From NCBI RefSeq assembly GCF_004319545.1, contig NZ_CP036313.1, forward strand, positions 3,164,501 through 3,228,500: DNA of 64,000 nt, written 5' to 3'. Shown piece after piece: positions 7,268-16,754 of the stretch. The notes below the pieces were generated by a model. It was not told the origin of the DNA, made no database searches, and saw only the letters and a list, made by a program, of their open reading frames with translations. How positions within the stretch are numbered: position 1 is the stretch's first letter; every line of letters begins with the position of its first letter. Origin of the DNA: Desulfobacter hydrogenophilus. GTDB lineage: Bacteria > Desulfobacterota > Desulfobacteria > Desulfobacterales > Desulfobacteraceae. The position numbers were made by a program, and so were the translations under genes.

Positions 7268-10200
7268 ATGACAGCCCCTACAGATTTTCAAATCGCTTCC
7301 AAGACTACCCACAGTCCCGGCAAATTTTACCAAAGACGCTGGTTTCGGGTTGTTCTTTTTACATGTTTACTGGGCGTTTGCCTTGTGGCAGGGCTGGTTG
7401 TGGCCGGTCTTTTTTTTATTGAGACCAAGTCTGCCCAGGACTTTATCCAAAATCAGGTCAACAAGGCGATTCCCGGCACCTTGTCATGGGAACAGTTTCG
7501 TTTGGATCTTAGGGCGGGCAGGGTTCAAATTTCCGGCGTTCATCTTAAGGGCGTTTCCGGCAAAGAATTGGCCGGTATCTCTTTGGTGTCGGCCAAGGTT
7601 GACTGGTCTGCACTGACCCGGCAGAAAATTGAATTGACCCAAGTCCTGATTGACAAGCCTGTCCTTGACATCAGCATGTCGGAGCAGGGGGATATTGACA
7701 TTTTATCGGCCCTGGTTTCGGATACCGGGTCGCCGGCGGATGCCGAATCTTTAGAGCCTGATAAATCCCCGGGCATTGATTTTTGGGTCCGTGAATTCAA
7801 GGTGCATCAGGCTCGGATAAAAGTTACGGCTCCGCAATTTAATACGGATCTGCCCGGATTGTCGGTTGAGGTGAACGGGTTTAAATTGGCCGACCTTTCT
7901 GCGTCGGCTAAATTGGCCTTGACCGGCGGTCATCTGGGATTAGGGGACATGGATTTTATCCTTGAATCCTTTGATGTCCAGGCGCGCATTGATAAGGATA
8001 AAATTTCAGATATTGGTATCAATCTTAGGATGCCGGGCATTGGATTCAATGCCAAAGGGTCTGTTGCAGGACTTTTGGGGACGCTGGCGCCGGACATCAC
8101 TGCTACCATTGATGTGCAAACACCTTTGGCCACAACGGCCTTGGGCCTGCCCGAGGATCTGGTCCAGGGAAACGGCCGGATCAATTTAACCATTAAAGGC
8201 GATATCGATAATCCCGTTGCCGGGATTCAGTTTGAGTTTGGTCAGGGTAGTATAAACAACACTGCCATATCAGGCATAAATATTTATGCCGGGCTTGAGG
8301 ACCGGCATTTGAGTCTTAAAGAGTGCCGGATAGATCTGCCGGCCGGGACCATACCTTTCGGCGGCAATGTGGATCTGTCAAAAACCTTTCCTGATGGGTT
8401 TACCAGTTCCATGGCCGGCCTGGAAACCCTGGCCTATACCTTTTTTCTTAATCCAGGCGATCTGGCCCTGGATGCCCTTGAATTGGGAGAAAATACGCCG
8501 GAGGGGAAAGTTGCCGCCCAGGTTCGGGTTCGGGGTCAGGGGGTGATACCCGGCCAGATGTCTGCCCATGCAGACCTGGATATTACGGCCCATGACCTGA
8601 TCTTGCCCCGGATGTCGGAACCGGCAAAGGTGCAGTTCAAGGCTGGTGCCGAACTGAAAAAAGAGCATTTGACGCTGACCGGCATGACCCTGGACGGACC
8701 CGGCATGACCGGTACAGGCGCTTTTCGGCTGGATATGCCGGGGTTTGATCCCCAGGCCATGACAATGGCCGGAAATTTGGACCTGGATGTGGCGGACATA
8801 TCTATTCCTTTAAGCCTCGTGGGCCAAAAGGCTTCGGGCAGTGCCGGTGTGCATGTGGCTGTTCAGGGTGCTTTACCGGCACCGGATCTGACCCTGGATA
8901 TCACCGCCGGCAATCTATCTTCTAACAGGTTCCAGGCCGATGAATTGCTTTGCAAGGCCCGGATGGACAAGGGGTTGCTTCAGGTTCAGGAGCTAACGCT
9001 TAGACGCAATCAGGGGGTGCTTCATGCCGGAGGAACCCTGGCGCTGGGTGGGAAAAAGGGGCAGGTGCATGCCCTGGACTTAACTGTGGATTTTCATCAG
9101 CTTGAGTTGGCTGAACTGGCCCCGGACCTGGGTGCCAGGGGGGCTTTTTCAGGTAAAATAACCGGGTCCGGGTCTCTGGATAAGCCGAATATTCAGGTTT
9201 CATTTTCAGGACAGAATCCGGGCTTTGAAGCATATGCCCTGGACAACATCCAGGCACAGCTTAGGTTTGTCAACAATATTCTGACCTTTGAGCAGGCTCG
9301 CATCCAGAAGAATAACGCGAACCTGGATATTACCGGGCAGGTCAATATGGCGGATAAGACCCTTGATCTCCGGGCCGTGATTCCGGAAACCGACCTTAAG
9401 GGGTTTGACCCGGCTGCGGATGCTGCCTTTGCCTCGGGGCGGCTGGGCCTGGACATTTCCGCCAGGGGCAGTCTGCTTGCCCCGGATATTTCAGGGCGCA
9501 TTAAGGCTGTGGATCTGGGTCTTCCCAATGCCCCGGACATGGTGGCTGATGCCAGTGCCGCCATAGAGGTGCACGGGCCTTTGGATAACCCTGAAGCGAT
9601 GCAGGTATCTGTTAATATCTCCCGGCTGGCACTGGCCCGGCAGGACCAGATGTTGATTCGCATTGAAAATGCCGTCGTTTTGCTCAAAGATGGCCGGTTC
9701 ACGCTTGATTCGGTGCCGGTTCGGATTATGGACAAGGGACAGCTTGCCCTGTCGGCCAGCGGCGATATTAAAGGCGATTTGGCTGCACAGGCCTCCGGCA
9801 GCTTGCCTGTGTCCATACTGGCTCCCCTGACAGACGGGATTAATTTCGCAGACGGGGATATTCTGGTTTCGCTGCGTGCCACGGGCAAATCCGCCTCTCC
9901 TGATCTCAACGGCAGTGTCGAATTTTCAAACATGACCCTGGAACTCCAGGCTTTGGAAACGCCTTTGCAGAAAATTTCCGGCCGCATTGTACTGACCCCT
10001 GATGCGCTTGATATCCAGGATGTCACAGCCAATCTTGGCGATGGTAAAATTACGCTGACCGGAAATGCCGAATTGAAAAACGGTATGCCGGATAAGTTTA
10101 AACTAAACCTTGATGCCGAACAGGTTCCCGTGGATGTACCTGACACCCTGGAGATGACGTTGAACAGTCAACTGACCTGGGCCGGCACCATGCATAAATC

Positions 10201-11056
10201 GGCGATCACCGGTAGGATAGATATCTTTGAAGGCACCTATTATAAGGATGTGGATTTAAGCCTGGTGAGTATAGCCGCCCAGACAACCAAAAAATCCCGT
10301 CCCAAAGTACGGGAACCCGGGCCTGATTTTCTAAAAACCATTGGGCTCAATATTTATGTCACCCGCAGGGAAGCCATTGCCGTGGACAACAACCTGGCAT
10401 CCATGACCATCAGTCCTAATATCAGTGTCAGAGGCACCGCCTATGCGCCGTCCCTGGATGGCCGGGCCGTGGTGGATGAGGGCACTATTACTTTTCAGAA
10501 GGCCGAATTTGAAATTACCGAAGGATCCATTGATTTTATCAACCCGTATAAAATCGAACCCGAGATTAAACTGATCGGTGAAACCACGATCTCATCCTAT
10601 ACCATTACCCTGTCCGTGACCGGCACGCCCGATGACCTGTCGCTTAAATTCTCTTCAGATCTTGATGCTACGGATGCGGATATTCTTTCCCTGATTGCAT
10701 TTGGCAAAACCACGGATGAAATGAGTGGAGACAGTGGCGGTGGTTCAATGTCGGCAGCGGCCATTGCCAAGATGATGTTAGATTCTTTAAGTGAAAAAAT
10801 TAAGGATACCACCGGGTTAAGCGAAGTCAGCTTCAGTATGGATCACCAGGGTGATGAAACCAGTGTACATGTCGGTTTAGGCGCAGATCTTTCCCGCCGG
10901 CTCAGTGTCTCCTACGGTATAGATATCAGTGACGGAGAGACCGTGCAGAAGGTTACTACTTATTATAAACTTTTGGAGCGCCTGCTGTTAAGCAGTTTTC
11001 AGGACACCAGCGGTAAGTTGGGCGGTGAACTTAAATATAGGCTGGAATTTAGATAA
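7268..11056 (+). CDS. tamB: TamB-like translocation/assembly module inner-membrane protein
   Basis: A 1262-residue protein of the TamB/AsmA-like family: one N-terminal membrane helix (residues about 26-52), then a very long beta-rich periplasmic body, and a C-terminal TamB domain (about residues 930-1262, ending GELKYRLEFR). TamB spans the periplasm and, with TamA, helps place outer-membrane proteins or carry phospholipids to the outer membrane. Length matches E. coli TamB. The gene is followed after 2 bases by the Omp85 gene, so the pair is an operon, but in the order tamB-tamA, the reverse of E. coli. Start is the ATG at 7268. Confidence 0.93.
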   Translation: MTAPTDFQIASKTTHSPGKFYQRRWFRVVLFTCLLGVCLVAGLVVAGLFFIETKSAQDFIQNQVNKAIPGTLSWEQFRLDLRAGRVQISGVHLKGVSGKELAGISLVSAKVDWSALTRQKIELTQVLIDKPVLDISMSEQGDIDILSALVSDTGSPADAESLEPDKSPGIDFWVREFKVHQARIKVTAPQFNTDLPGLSVEVNGFKLADLSASAKLALTGGHLGLGDMDFILESFDVQARIDKDKISDIGINLRMPGIGFNAKGSVAGLLGTLAPDITATIDVQTPLATTALGLPEDLVQGNGRINLTIKGDIDNPVAGIQFEFGQGSINNTAISGINIYAGLEDRHLSLKECRIDLPAGTIPFGGNVDLSKTFPDGFTSSMAGLETLAYTFFLNPGDLALDALELGENTPEGKVAAQVRVRGQGVIPGQMSAHADLDITAHDLILPRMSEPAKVQFKAGAELKKEHLTLTGMTLDGPGMTGTGAFRLDMPGFDPQAMTMAGNLDLDVADISIPLSLVGQKASGSAGVHVAVQGALPAPDLTLDITAGNLSSNRFQADELLCKARMDKGLLQVQELTLRRNQGVLHAGGTLALGGKKGQVHALDLTVDFHQLELAELAPDLGARGAFSGKITGSGSLDKPNIQVSFSGQNPGFEAYALDNIQAQLRFVNNILTFEQARIQKNNANLDITGQVNMADKTLDLRAVIPETDLKGFDPAADAAFASGRLGLDISARGSLLAPDISGRIKAVDLGLPNAPDMVADASAAIEVHGPLDNPEAMQVSVNISRLALARQDQMLIRIENAVVLLKDGRFTLDSVPVRIMDKGQLALSASGDIKGDLAAQASGSLPVSILAPLTDGINFADGDILVSLRATGKSASPDLNGSVEFSNMTLELQALETPLQKISGRIVLTPDALDIQDVTANLGDGKITLTGNAELKNGMPDKFKLNLDAEQVPVDVPDTLEMTLNSQLTWAGTMHKSAITGRIDIFEGTYYKDVDLSLVSIAAQTTKKSRPKVREPGPDFLKTIGLNIYVTRREAIAVDNNLASMTISPNISVRGTAYAPSLDGRAVVDEGTITFQKAEFEITEGSIDFINPYKIEPEIKLIGETTISSYTITLSVTGTPDDLSLKFSSDLDATDADILSLIAFGKTTDEMSGDSGGGSMSAAAIAKMMLDSLSEKIKDTTGLSEVSFSMDHQGDETSVHVGLGADLSRRLSVSYGIDISDGETVQKVTTYYKLLERLLLSSFQDTSGKLGGELKYRLEFR

Positions 11057-11058
11057 AG

Positions 11059-13839
11059 ATGCGATTTATAAATTTCCGTCCATTCATTATTTCTGTTGTT
11101 TTTGCGGCCTGTGTGCTTTTGGGTGTGGCTGTACCTGTGTCTGCGGCAGATGCCGTCAAGGTGACGGATATCAATATCTTGGTTAACTGTCCTCCTGAAA
11201 AACAGGCGTTTTGGCACTCCATTGCTTCAAGCTTTATCCCCGTAAATGTCGGGGATGATTATTCCATCGAGGTTATGGCTTCGGCTATAAAGGCATTAAC
11301 ACAGGCCCAGCTTTTTGAATTTATCAATGTACCGGATCCTGAAAAGACAGAGCACGGTATGGTCCTCGCCTTTGAATTGACCCCGTTTTCCAGGATAAAG
11401 GATATTCATATTAAAAACGCATTTCCCGTGTTTGAACAGGAAGTGCTGAATGCAATGACCATCAAGACCGGGGAGGTTTATCAGGCACAGAAAATGGCCG
11501 ACGAGGTCCAGCGGGTGGAAACACTTTTTAAGCGCCATGGGTTTTATGCGCCAAAGGTGAATTTATCTGCCGTGAAGCAGGGTGATTGCTACGTTATTGA
11601 TGTAGATATTGACAAGGGTCCTTTTCACAATATTCGCAAGGTTGAGTTTAAAGGCAATGATGATATCGGCCAGGTCCGTCTTCAATTGATGACCGGGGTC
11701 TGGCGTAAATCCCTTTTGCCGTGGCATGGCAACCGGTTTACAGACAAACAGATGACGGATGATATCAAGAAAGTCATTCAACTCTATCGGAAAAATGGGT
11801 ATGCCGATGTTCAGGTGACGGCAAAAACGTTACCGGTTAAAGGCAGTGATGCCCTGGATGTTATTTTCACAATTGATGAAGGCCCGCTGTATAAAATTGA
11901 TATTCAGGGCAATGAGGCCTTTTACAACTGGTCTTTGAAAAAAGAGTTTTTGCTTAAAGAGAGCGGGAATAAAAATGATTTTGCCCTGAAAAAAAGCATA
12001 CGCAATATCAGGACGCGGTATGAAGCCAAAGGCTTTAGAGATGCAAAAGTTAAAGACGAGAAAGATGATTCTCAACGCCTGGGTGTACGGCAGGTCAATA
12101 TCGTTATCGACGAAGGCTTAAAGCACAGGGTGTCTGAACTTAAAATCAGTGGTGCAGACACCTTGCCTTTCAAGGAGCTTCAAAAAAATATTTTGACTCG
12201 AAAAAAGGGCGTTTTCAGCCAAACAGAACTGAGAGATGATCTCAAAGCGGTTAAGGCATTGTATTTTAGCAAAGGGTTTACAAAAACCAAGGTGAATAAA
12301 AAAGTTAAGATCAGTGATACACCAGATAAGAACGAAAAGCAGGTTGCCGTTGAGATCATCATAAAGGAAGGTCCCAGAACAAAGGTAGAACAGGTGGAAA
12401 TCCAGGGGCTTTCCGTCATTGCTTTGGATGAGGTCCGTGATGCCATGGTCATGAAAGCGGGGCGTTGGTATGACAGAGCCCTGATCGAGGCTGATATTTC
12501 AGCTCTGCAGCAGAAGGTATCAGAAAAAGGCTACCCCCATGCCCAGGTAACAGCGGATTCCGAATTTTCCAAGGACAGAACCCGGATCCGGATCACCTAT
12601 CATGTGGACCAGGGCCCCAAGGTGGTGGTGGGCAAGATTTTTTATGCCGGGGCCCTGCGAATGAAACAGGAAGAGCTTGAAGATGAGATGGCAGTCGCTC
12701 CGGGAGATCCGTTTTCCATGCTCAAGATTGTGGACTCTCGCAGGAACATCCAGGACCTTAATGCCGTGGATACTGTCAGAATCAGAGTTGCAGGTCTTAA
12801 AAACCGGCAGAGCGAGGCTGACCTGATTGTGGAGATATCCGAGAAAAAACCCTATTATGTGGAATTGGCCGTCGGATATGATACCTCCCGGCATTTGTAC
12901 ATGGAAACCGGCATTGGAGATAAGAATTTTCTGGGTCATAACCTGAATGCTCAAGCCGGTCTTGAGTTGAGCCAGGTGGGTTACGGTATGGAAGTTTTTT
13001 TAACTGAACCCAGGTTTCTTTCTACCCGTTTCACCTCCACAAGCAAGGTCTATACAAAAGAAAACGAGGCATTCAATAAAGACTACGGCATCCGAACCTA
13101 TGGCCTGTCCCAAACGTTTCTGCGCAATTTTAGCAATAAGAAGATCAACCTTTTCTTAGGCGGGGGCTATGAATACCGGGATCAGTATTTAAGGGTGGAT
13201 CGCGAGCTTGATGATGATGAAAAGGACGATTATGGTTTTCGCAATATCGGCCAAATTAATACAGGTATTAGCTGGCGTACCACGGATTCCCTTGTCCACC
13301 CCCGAAAAGGGTTGTTTGCATCGACAACCTTTGATGTGTTCAAAGGCATTGATTCCAGTCTTAATGACTTTTACAAATACGGCCTGGAGCTGCGGTATTA
13401 TTTGCCGGTCACCGATGATCTGGTTATTGCCATGCGTGGCCGCTACGGATACATGGACACTTACGGGGGCAATACCAATATTTCCGATGGCCAGCTCTAT
13501 TATCTGGGTGGTGCGTCAACCGTAAGAGGGTTTGATGAAAATATGCTGCAGTATGATGATGATGACAACGCCGTGGGAGGCCGGTCCATGATGCTCGGCT
13601 CTGTGGAAGCCCGATACGGTCTGAGTTTAAATTATGAGTTTGCCCTGTTTTTTGACACCGGCGCCTTAACCGAAACCCAGGACTCGGTCATCTCGGAATC
13701 ATTCAGAAGTAGTGTTGGCATTGGTCTGCGCCGTCAGACACCGGTGGGGCCCATCAGTGTGCTGTACGGCTGGAAATTGGATCCCCAAGCCGGTGAAAGC
13801 AAAGGGTGTTTTTATTTTTCCATGGGGTATACTTTTTAA
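11059..13839 (+). CDS. tamA: Omp85-family outer-membrane protein (TamA-like) with about seven POTRA domains
   Basis: A 926-residue secreted protein: signal peptide (about residues 1-29, cleavage after VSA), a long series of POTRA domains, and a C-terminal 16-strand barrel (about 600-926, ending with Phe). POTRA boundaries can be followed by the repeating end motif (I/V)xEGP-x-K/Y-x-(I/V)xGN, at roughly residues 110, 190, 277, 356, 443, 523 and 600, which suggests seven domains. E. coli TamA has three and BamA five. Its place directly after tamB supports a TamA role, but the number of POTRAs makes plain transfer of function unsafe. A BamA-like role is possible if no other bamA exists in the genome. 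Confidence 0.9.
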   Translation: MRFINFRPFIISVVFAACVLLGVAVPVSAADAVKVTDINILVNCPPEKQAFWHSIASSFIPVNVGDDYSIEVMASAIKALTQAQLFEFINVPDPEKTEHGMVLAFELTPFSRIKDIHIKNAFPVFEQEVLNAMTIKTGEVYQAQKMADEVQRVETLFKRHGFYAPKVNLSAVKQGDCYVIDVDIDKGPFHNIRKVEFKGNDDIGQVRLQLMTGVWRKSLLPWHGNRFTDKQMTDDIKKVIQLYRKNGYADVQVTAKTLPVKGSDALDVIFTIDEGPLYKIDIQGNEAFYNWSLKKEFLLKESGNKNDFALKKSIRNIRTRYEAKGFRDAKVKDEKDDSQRLGVRQVNIVIDEGLKHRVSELKISGADTLPFKELQKNILTRKKGVFSQTELRDDLKAVKALYFSKGFTKTKVNKKVKISDTPDKNEKQVAVEIIIKEGPRTKVEQVEIQGLSVIALDEVRDAMVMKAGRWYDRALIEADISALQQKVSEKGYPHAQVTADSEFSKDRTRIRITYHVDQGPKVVVGKIFYAGALRMKQEELEDEMAVAPGDPFSMLKIVDSRRNIQDLNAVDTVRIRVAGLKNRQSEADLIVEISEKKPYYVELAVGYDTSRHLYMETGIGDKNFLGHNLNAQAGLELSQVGYGMEVFLTEPRFLSTRFTSTSKVYTKENEAFNKDYGIRTYGLSQTFLRNFSNKKINLFLGGGYEYRDQYLRVDRELDDDEKDDYGFRNIGQINTGISWRTTDSLVHPRKGLFASTTFDVFKGIDSSLNDFYKYGLELRYYLPVTDDLVIAMRGRYGYMDTYGGNTNISDGQLYYLGGASTVRGFDENMLQYDDDDNAVGGRSMMLGSVEARYGLSLNYEFALFFDTGALTETQDSVISESFRSSVGIGLRRQTPVGPISVLYGWKLDPQAGESKGCFYFSMGYTF

Positions 13840-14056
13840 TCTTAGGTCATTAGATTCCCTAAAGTCAATTGGAGGTAGCTGGGGAAGGACAGTTTTTCTT
13901 GTTTTGTTTTCGAAAATATTTTATAAAATCCGGTTTTAAGGTTATGGAGCGGTATGGCAAGAGGCATAAATGGTTTTTATCCTTGCGGCCGGGGGCAAAA
14001 TCATCTTAGGATAGACCATTTAGACATTTAAAAATGCACAAATTAAGGAATGGTAG

Positions 14057-14452
14057 ATGAAACTTATCGTGGGCTACAAACGTGGCACAAACCAGGCGGA
14101 AAATCTTCTTGAACTTGCATTGAAACGGGCGCAATTTTTTAATGCAACAGTATTGATCGTTACCGTAATGCCCGAGGGTATGGAAAAGGATCAGGCGCTG
14201 ATCAATGAGACTGAAGCCGGTATGGAAAAGGCCAAAACCCATTTTGACAGGAAAAAGATTCCCTGTGAAACCCATTTATTGATTCGCGGCATTGATTCCG
14301 GGGATGATCTGATTAATTTTGCCAAGGAAACCCAGGCAGACGAAATCATTATCGGTGTGAAAAACAGAACCAAGGTGGGAAAACTGCTGCTGGGTTCCAC
14401 AGCCCAGGCCGTGGTTCTCAATGCTCCTTGCCCGGTGGTTACCATGAAATAG
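14057..14452 (+). CDS. Universal stress protein (UspA family)
   Basis: A 131-residue UspA-fold protein. The C-terminus has the ATP-binding pattern Gx2Gx9G(S/T), seen around GVKNRTKVGKLLLGSTA (residues about 97-113). Start is the ATG at 14057 with AAGGA 7 bases upstream. It stands alone between tamA and gluQ; there is no sign of an operon. The specific stress cannot be told from sequence. Confidence 0.9.
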   Translation: MKLIVGYKRGTNQAENLLELALKRAQFFNATVLIVTVMPEGMEKDQALINETEAGMEKAKTHFDRKKIPCETHLLIRGIDSGDDLINFAKETQADEIIIGVKNRTKVGKLLLGSTAQAVVLNAPCPVVTMK

Positions 14453-14503
14453 GCTTTGGTCTTTTATAAACCTGTAAAAATTTAGAAGACAAGGTAAAAG
14501 CCA

Positions 14504-15439
14504 TTGCAGGGAACATCCCTCTTTTTTGAAAACAGTTCACCTCTGTGCCTTTCCAATTTGCCGATCAATCCGGTTTCACGCCTTGCGCCCACCCCCAGCG
14601 GTTTTTTGCACCTGGGAAATGCCGTAAATTTTCTGGTGACCTGGGCTATTATTAGAAGCCGAAAAGGACGCCTTCATCTGCGCATTGATGATATGGACGG
14701 TATGCGTTTCAGGCCAGATGTGCTAGACGATATTTTTACCAGCCTTGATTGGCTGGGACTGGACTGGGATACCGGGCCGGTCGGGCCGGATGATTTTTAT
14801 CAAAATTTTTCTTTGCACAAAAAAAAAGAGTATTACCGGGACAGATTGCAGGCCCTATATAAAACAGGCGAAACAGGGCAGAATACCTTTGTGTGTCGGT
14901 GCAGCCGGGCATCCATAAAAAAAATATCTTCCAATGGACTGTATCCAGGCACATGCCGGAATGCTGGTCTTGTATTTGAACCCGGTCTTCATGCTGTCCG
15001 GTTAAGGGTGAAAAATGATACCTGCATCCAGGTAAACAATCAGTCCATTGATCTTGCCAAGACATTTGGTGATTTTGTCCTCTGGCGTAAGGATGATCAA
15101 CCCAGTTATCATCTGGCAAGCCTCTTGGAAGATGAAGACGGCGGTATCAATCTTATAGTCCGGGGTGGGGACCTTCTCTTGTCCACTGCCGCCCAGATTT
15201 ATCTTGCGCAATGTTTTGGTTTTTCTTCATTTCCGGCATGTCGGTTTATTCATCACGGACTTGTTTTGGGCGATAATGGTGAAAAGTTGTCAAAATCAAG
15301 GGGGGCGCATGCCCTCAAAGACTTGAGGCAGGCAGGGGGCTCTTTTGCCGGCGCCGTAAAAACAGCTGCCCGGATTTTAGGGCTTAAACACAATACGATT
15401 TTTACCGCACAGGATCTGAAACAAGCATTGAATTCATGA
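14504..15439 (+). CDS. gluQ: Glutamyl-Q tRNA(Asp) synthetase
   Basis: A 311-residue glutamyl-tRNA-synthetase-like protein without the anticodon-binding domain. Such proteins charge glutamate onto the queuosine base of tRNA(Asp). The class I signatures are present: a HIGH-type PSGFLHLGN near residue 35 and KLSKS near residue 265. A zinc-site pattern CxC...YxxxC is visible (VCRCSR...LYPGTC, residues about 130-150), as in E. coli YadB/GluQ. I use the TTG at 14504 because AAGG lies just upstream, but an internal start is possible. Confidence 0.88.
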   Translation: MQGTSLFFENSSPLCLSNLPINPVSRLAPTPSGFLHLGNAVNFLVTWAIIRSRKGRLHLRIDDMDGMRFRPDVLDDIFTSLDWLGLDWDTGPVGPDDFYQNFSLHKKKEYYRDRLQALYKTGETGQNTFVCRCSRASIKKISSNGLYPGTCRNAGLVFEPGLHAVRLRVKNDTCIQVNNQSIDLAKTFGDFVLWRKDDQPSYHLASLLEDEDGGINLIVRGGDLLLSTAAQIYLAQCFGFSSFPACRFIHHGLVLGDNGEKLSKSRGAHALKDLRQAGGSFAGAVKTAARILGLKHNTIFTAQDLKQALNS

Positions 15440-15599
15440 TCTGATGCCTTTTGAAATCATCGTAAAAACAGTTTTGTGTCGTGAATCATGGCCGTTATAT
15501 TGCTTGAATCCCGGATAAAAATCGCTTATATATCTTCATATACTACGTTAAATAATTTGTGATTAAACGTTGAACCTTTGGAAAACAAGGAGTTAAAAG

Positions 15600-16028
15600 G
15601 TGACGGTTACATTTTCAAAAGACGATGCGCTCCTGAATGAGATAATGTCGGAAGTCCGTTTCCTGACCGAGGATCTTCAAAAGGATATTCTTGCGTATAT
15701 TCGCAATATTAAGGAACCCAGATCCTATACCCGGGTGAATAAACCCATTGAAATGGATGTGCTGATCGGTGATAAAGTAATACAGTCTAATGCCGGAAAT
15801 CTGAGTGCGACAGGGGTTTTGGTCAAATCCAGGATGAATCCGGAGATCGGGGTGCCGGCAAAGGTCGTTTTCTCCCTGCCCGGTCAGGCCCGGCCTTTTA
15901 AGCTTACCGGCATTGTGGTTAGAACAGACTCGGGTGGGATCGGAATATATTTTTCCGAGATGACACCCTATGCGCGGGAACACCTGGATAATCTGCTCAA
16001 AGGGGAACGGGGTTCAGATCTTGAATGA
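15600..16028 (+). CDS. PilZ-domain protein, likely c-di-GMP receptor
   Basis: A 142-residue protein with an N-terminal helical stretch (residues 1-38) and a PilZ domain (about 40-135). Both c-di-GMP binding motifs are present: RxxxR as RSYTR near residue 41-45 and (D/N)xSxxG as NLSATG near residue 68-73. The protein therefore probably binds c-di-GMP and passes the signal to an unknown partner. Start is a GTG at 15600 with AAGGAG about 8 bases upstream. It is a single gene with no flagellar or pilus gene nearby. Confidence 0.88.
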   Translation: MTVTFSKDDALLNEIMSEVRFLTEDLQKDILAYIRNIKEPRSYTRVNKPIEMDVLIGDKVIQSNAGNLSATGVLVKSRMNPEIGVPAKVVFSLPGQARPFKLTGIVVRTDSGGIGIYFSEMTPYAREHLDNLLKGERGSDLE

Positions 16029-16383
16029 CTCTTCCGAGTTCCTTAGAGCCTATTTGAGCATTTATCAAACAAACGAGGTTCTTATCGATAATATTCCCAG
16101 TAGAGGATAACATTGTCCCATGCGATGGGGCTTATGTGTTTAACCGATTGAATATCAATCTAATTTCCTGCCAGATCGCAATTTAAAATGACCTGATTTA
16201 TCTCTTTCGTTTGCCAATAGACAATACAGCCCCAAATAAAGGTCAGACAGCTACAAGAATCAGGCCTATTGGGCCTTTAATGCAACGAAGTAGATGGGCC
16301 AAAAGGCAAGTTATTTCGTTCAAGTTATTTAATCTGCGGTCCTTAGGAACGGGGCTTAAATAACTTGCCCATTTGCTATATCC

Positions 16384-16438
16384 GGGAGCGCGGGCGTCTC
16401 GCCTGCAGTATGGATGCAGGCGAGACGCCCGCGTTCCC
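16384..16438. repeat. GC-rich 24-bp inverted repeat (palindromic repeat element)
   Basis: Two 24-base arms (16384-16407 and 16415-16438) match in 23 of 24 positions around a 7-base loop. The arms carry GCGGGCGTCTCGCCTGC, itself partly self-complementary. AAGTTATT-type words flank the hairpin on both sides. It has no T-tract and does not follow a gene closely, so it is not a good terminator. It resembles the short palindromic repeats dispersed in many bacterial genomes. Confidence 0.75.
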
Positions 16439-16611
16439 AGATTAAGTTATTTCGGATTCATTCCTTAATCAATTCAGCCCTCTGATTCAATGAGACACCA
16501 TTCATAGATATGATACTGGATGACTTGATTGATATATAAGCTATAATTGAAGATCACCATAGAAAGCTAATGAGAACCTACAAAGAATACATGGGAAATT
16601 GCCGACCTTGA

Positions 16612-16639
16612 TATATACCCTACCACGATGTAGTATATA
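16612..16639 (+). promoter_or_regulatory. AT-rich dyad upstream of copA leader, candidate metal-regulator site
   Basis: An imperfect dyad with arms TATATACCCTAC (16612-16623) and GTAGTATATA (16630-16639). It lies about 30 bases before the first small reading frame and 115 bases before copA. Copper ATPase genes are commonly controlled by CueR or CsoR at such dyads, but the bases do not match either consensus closely enough to name the regulator. Confidence 0.35.
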
Positions 16640-16668
16640 GCATGGCATACGAATTATAAAGGAGACAC

Positions 16669-16741
16669 ATGAACCTCAAATGAAAACGATATTTGAGAAA
16701 AAAATGAAGAATTAATGCAGCGGTTAAGCAAGCGAATATAA
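16669..16741 (+). other. Three tiny overlapping reading frames ahead of copA
   Basis: Three very short frames are chained: MNLK (16669-16683, preceded by AAAGGAG), MKTIFEKKMKN (16680-16715, sharing ATGA with the first) and MQRLSKRI (16715-16741, sharing TAATG with the second). The copA ribosome-binding site AAAAGGGGG follows at once. The pattern could be a leader that couples translation into copA, or the remains of a small decayed gene. Confidence 0.4.
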
Positions 16742-16754
16742 AAAGGGGGTCATT

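Larger units (their letters stand above)
16029..16754. other. Non-coding stretch between pilZ gene and copA
   Basis: 726 bases without a convincing gene. It contains a strong GC-rich hairpin (16384-16438), several copies in both orientations of the word AAGTTATTT (around 16309, 16323, 16368 and 16443), an AT-rich dyad ahead of copA (16612-16639), and a chain of three tiny overlapping reading frames (16669-16741). These are listed separately. Confidence 0.6.

Noticed and set aside
9193..10146. Long minus-strand reading frame of 317 codons inside tamB
   Set aside because: It is Ser/Arg-rich, has no motif, and lies entirely opposite a clear gene; a shadow of its codon pattern.
14138..14160. tRNA genes anywhere in the window
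   Set aside because: I looked for GGTTCRANNCC arms in intergenic regions and found only that of tmRNA.
16384..16438. Terminator for the PilZ gene
   Set aside because: The hairpin is more than 350 bases from the gene and has no T-run.
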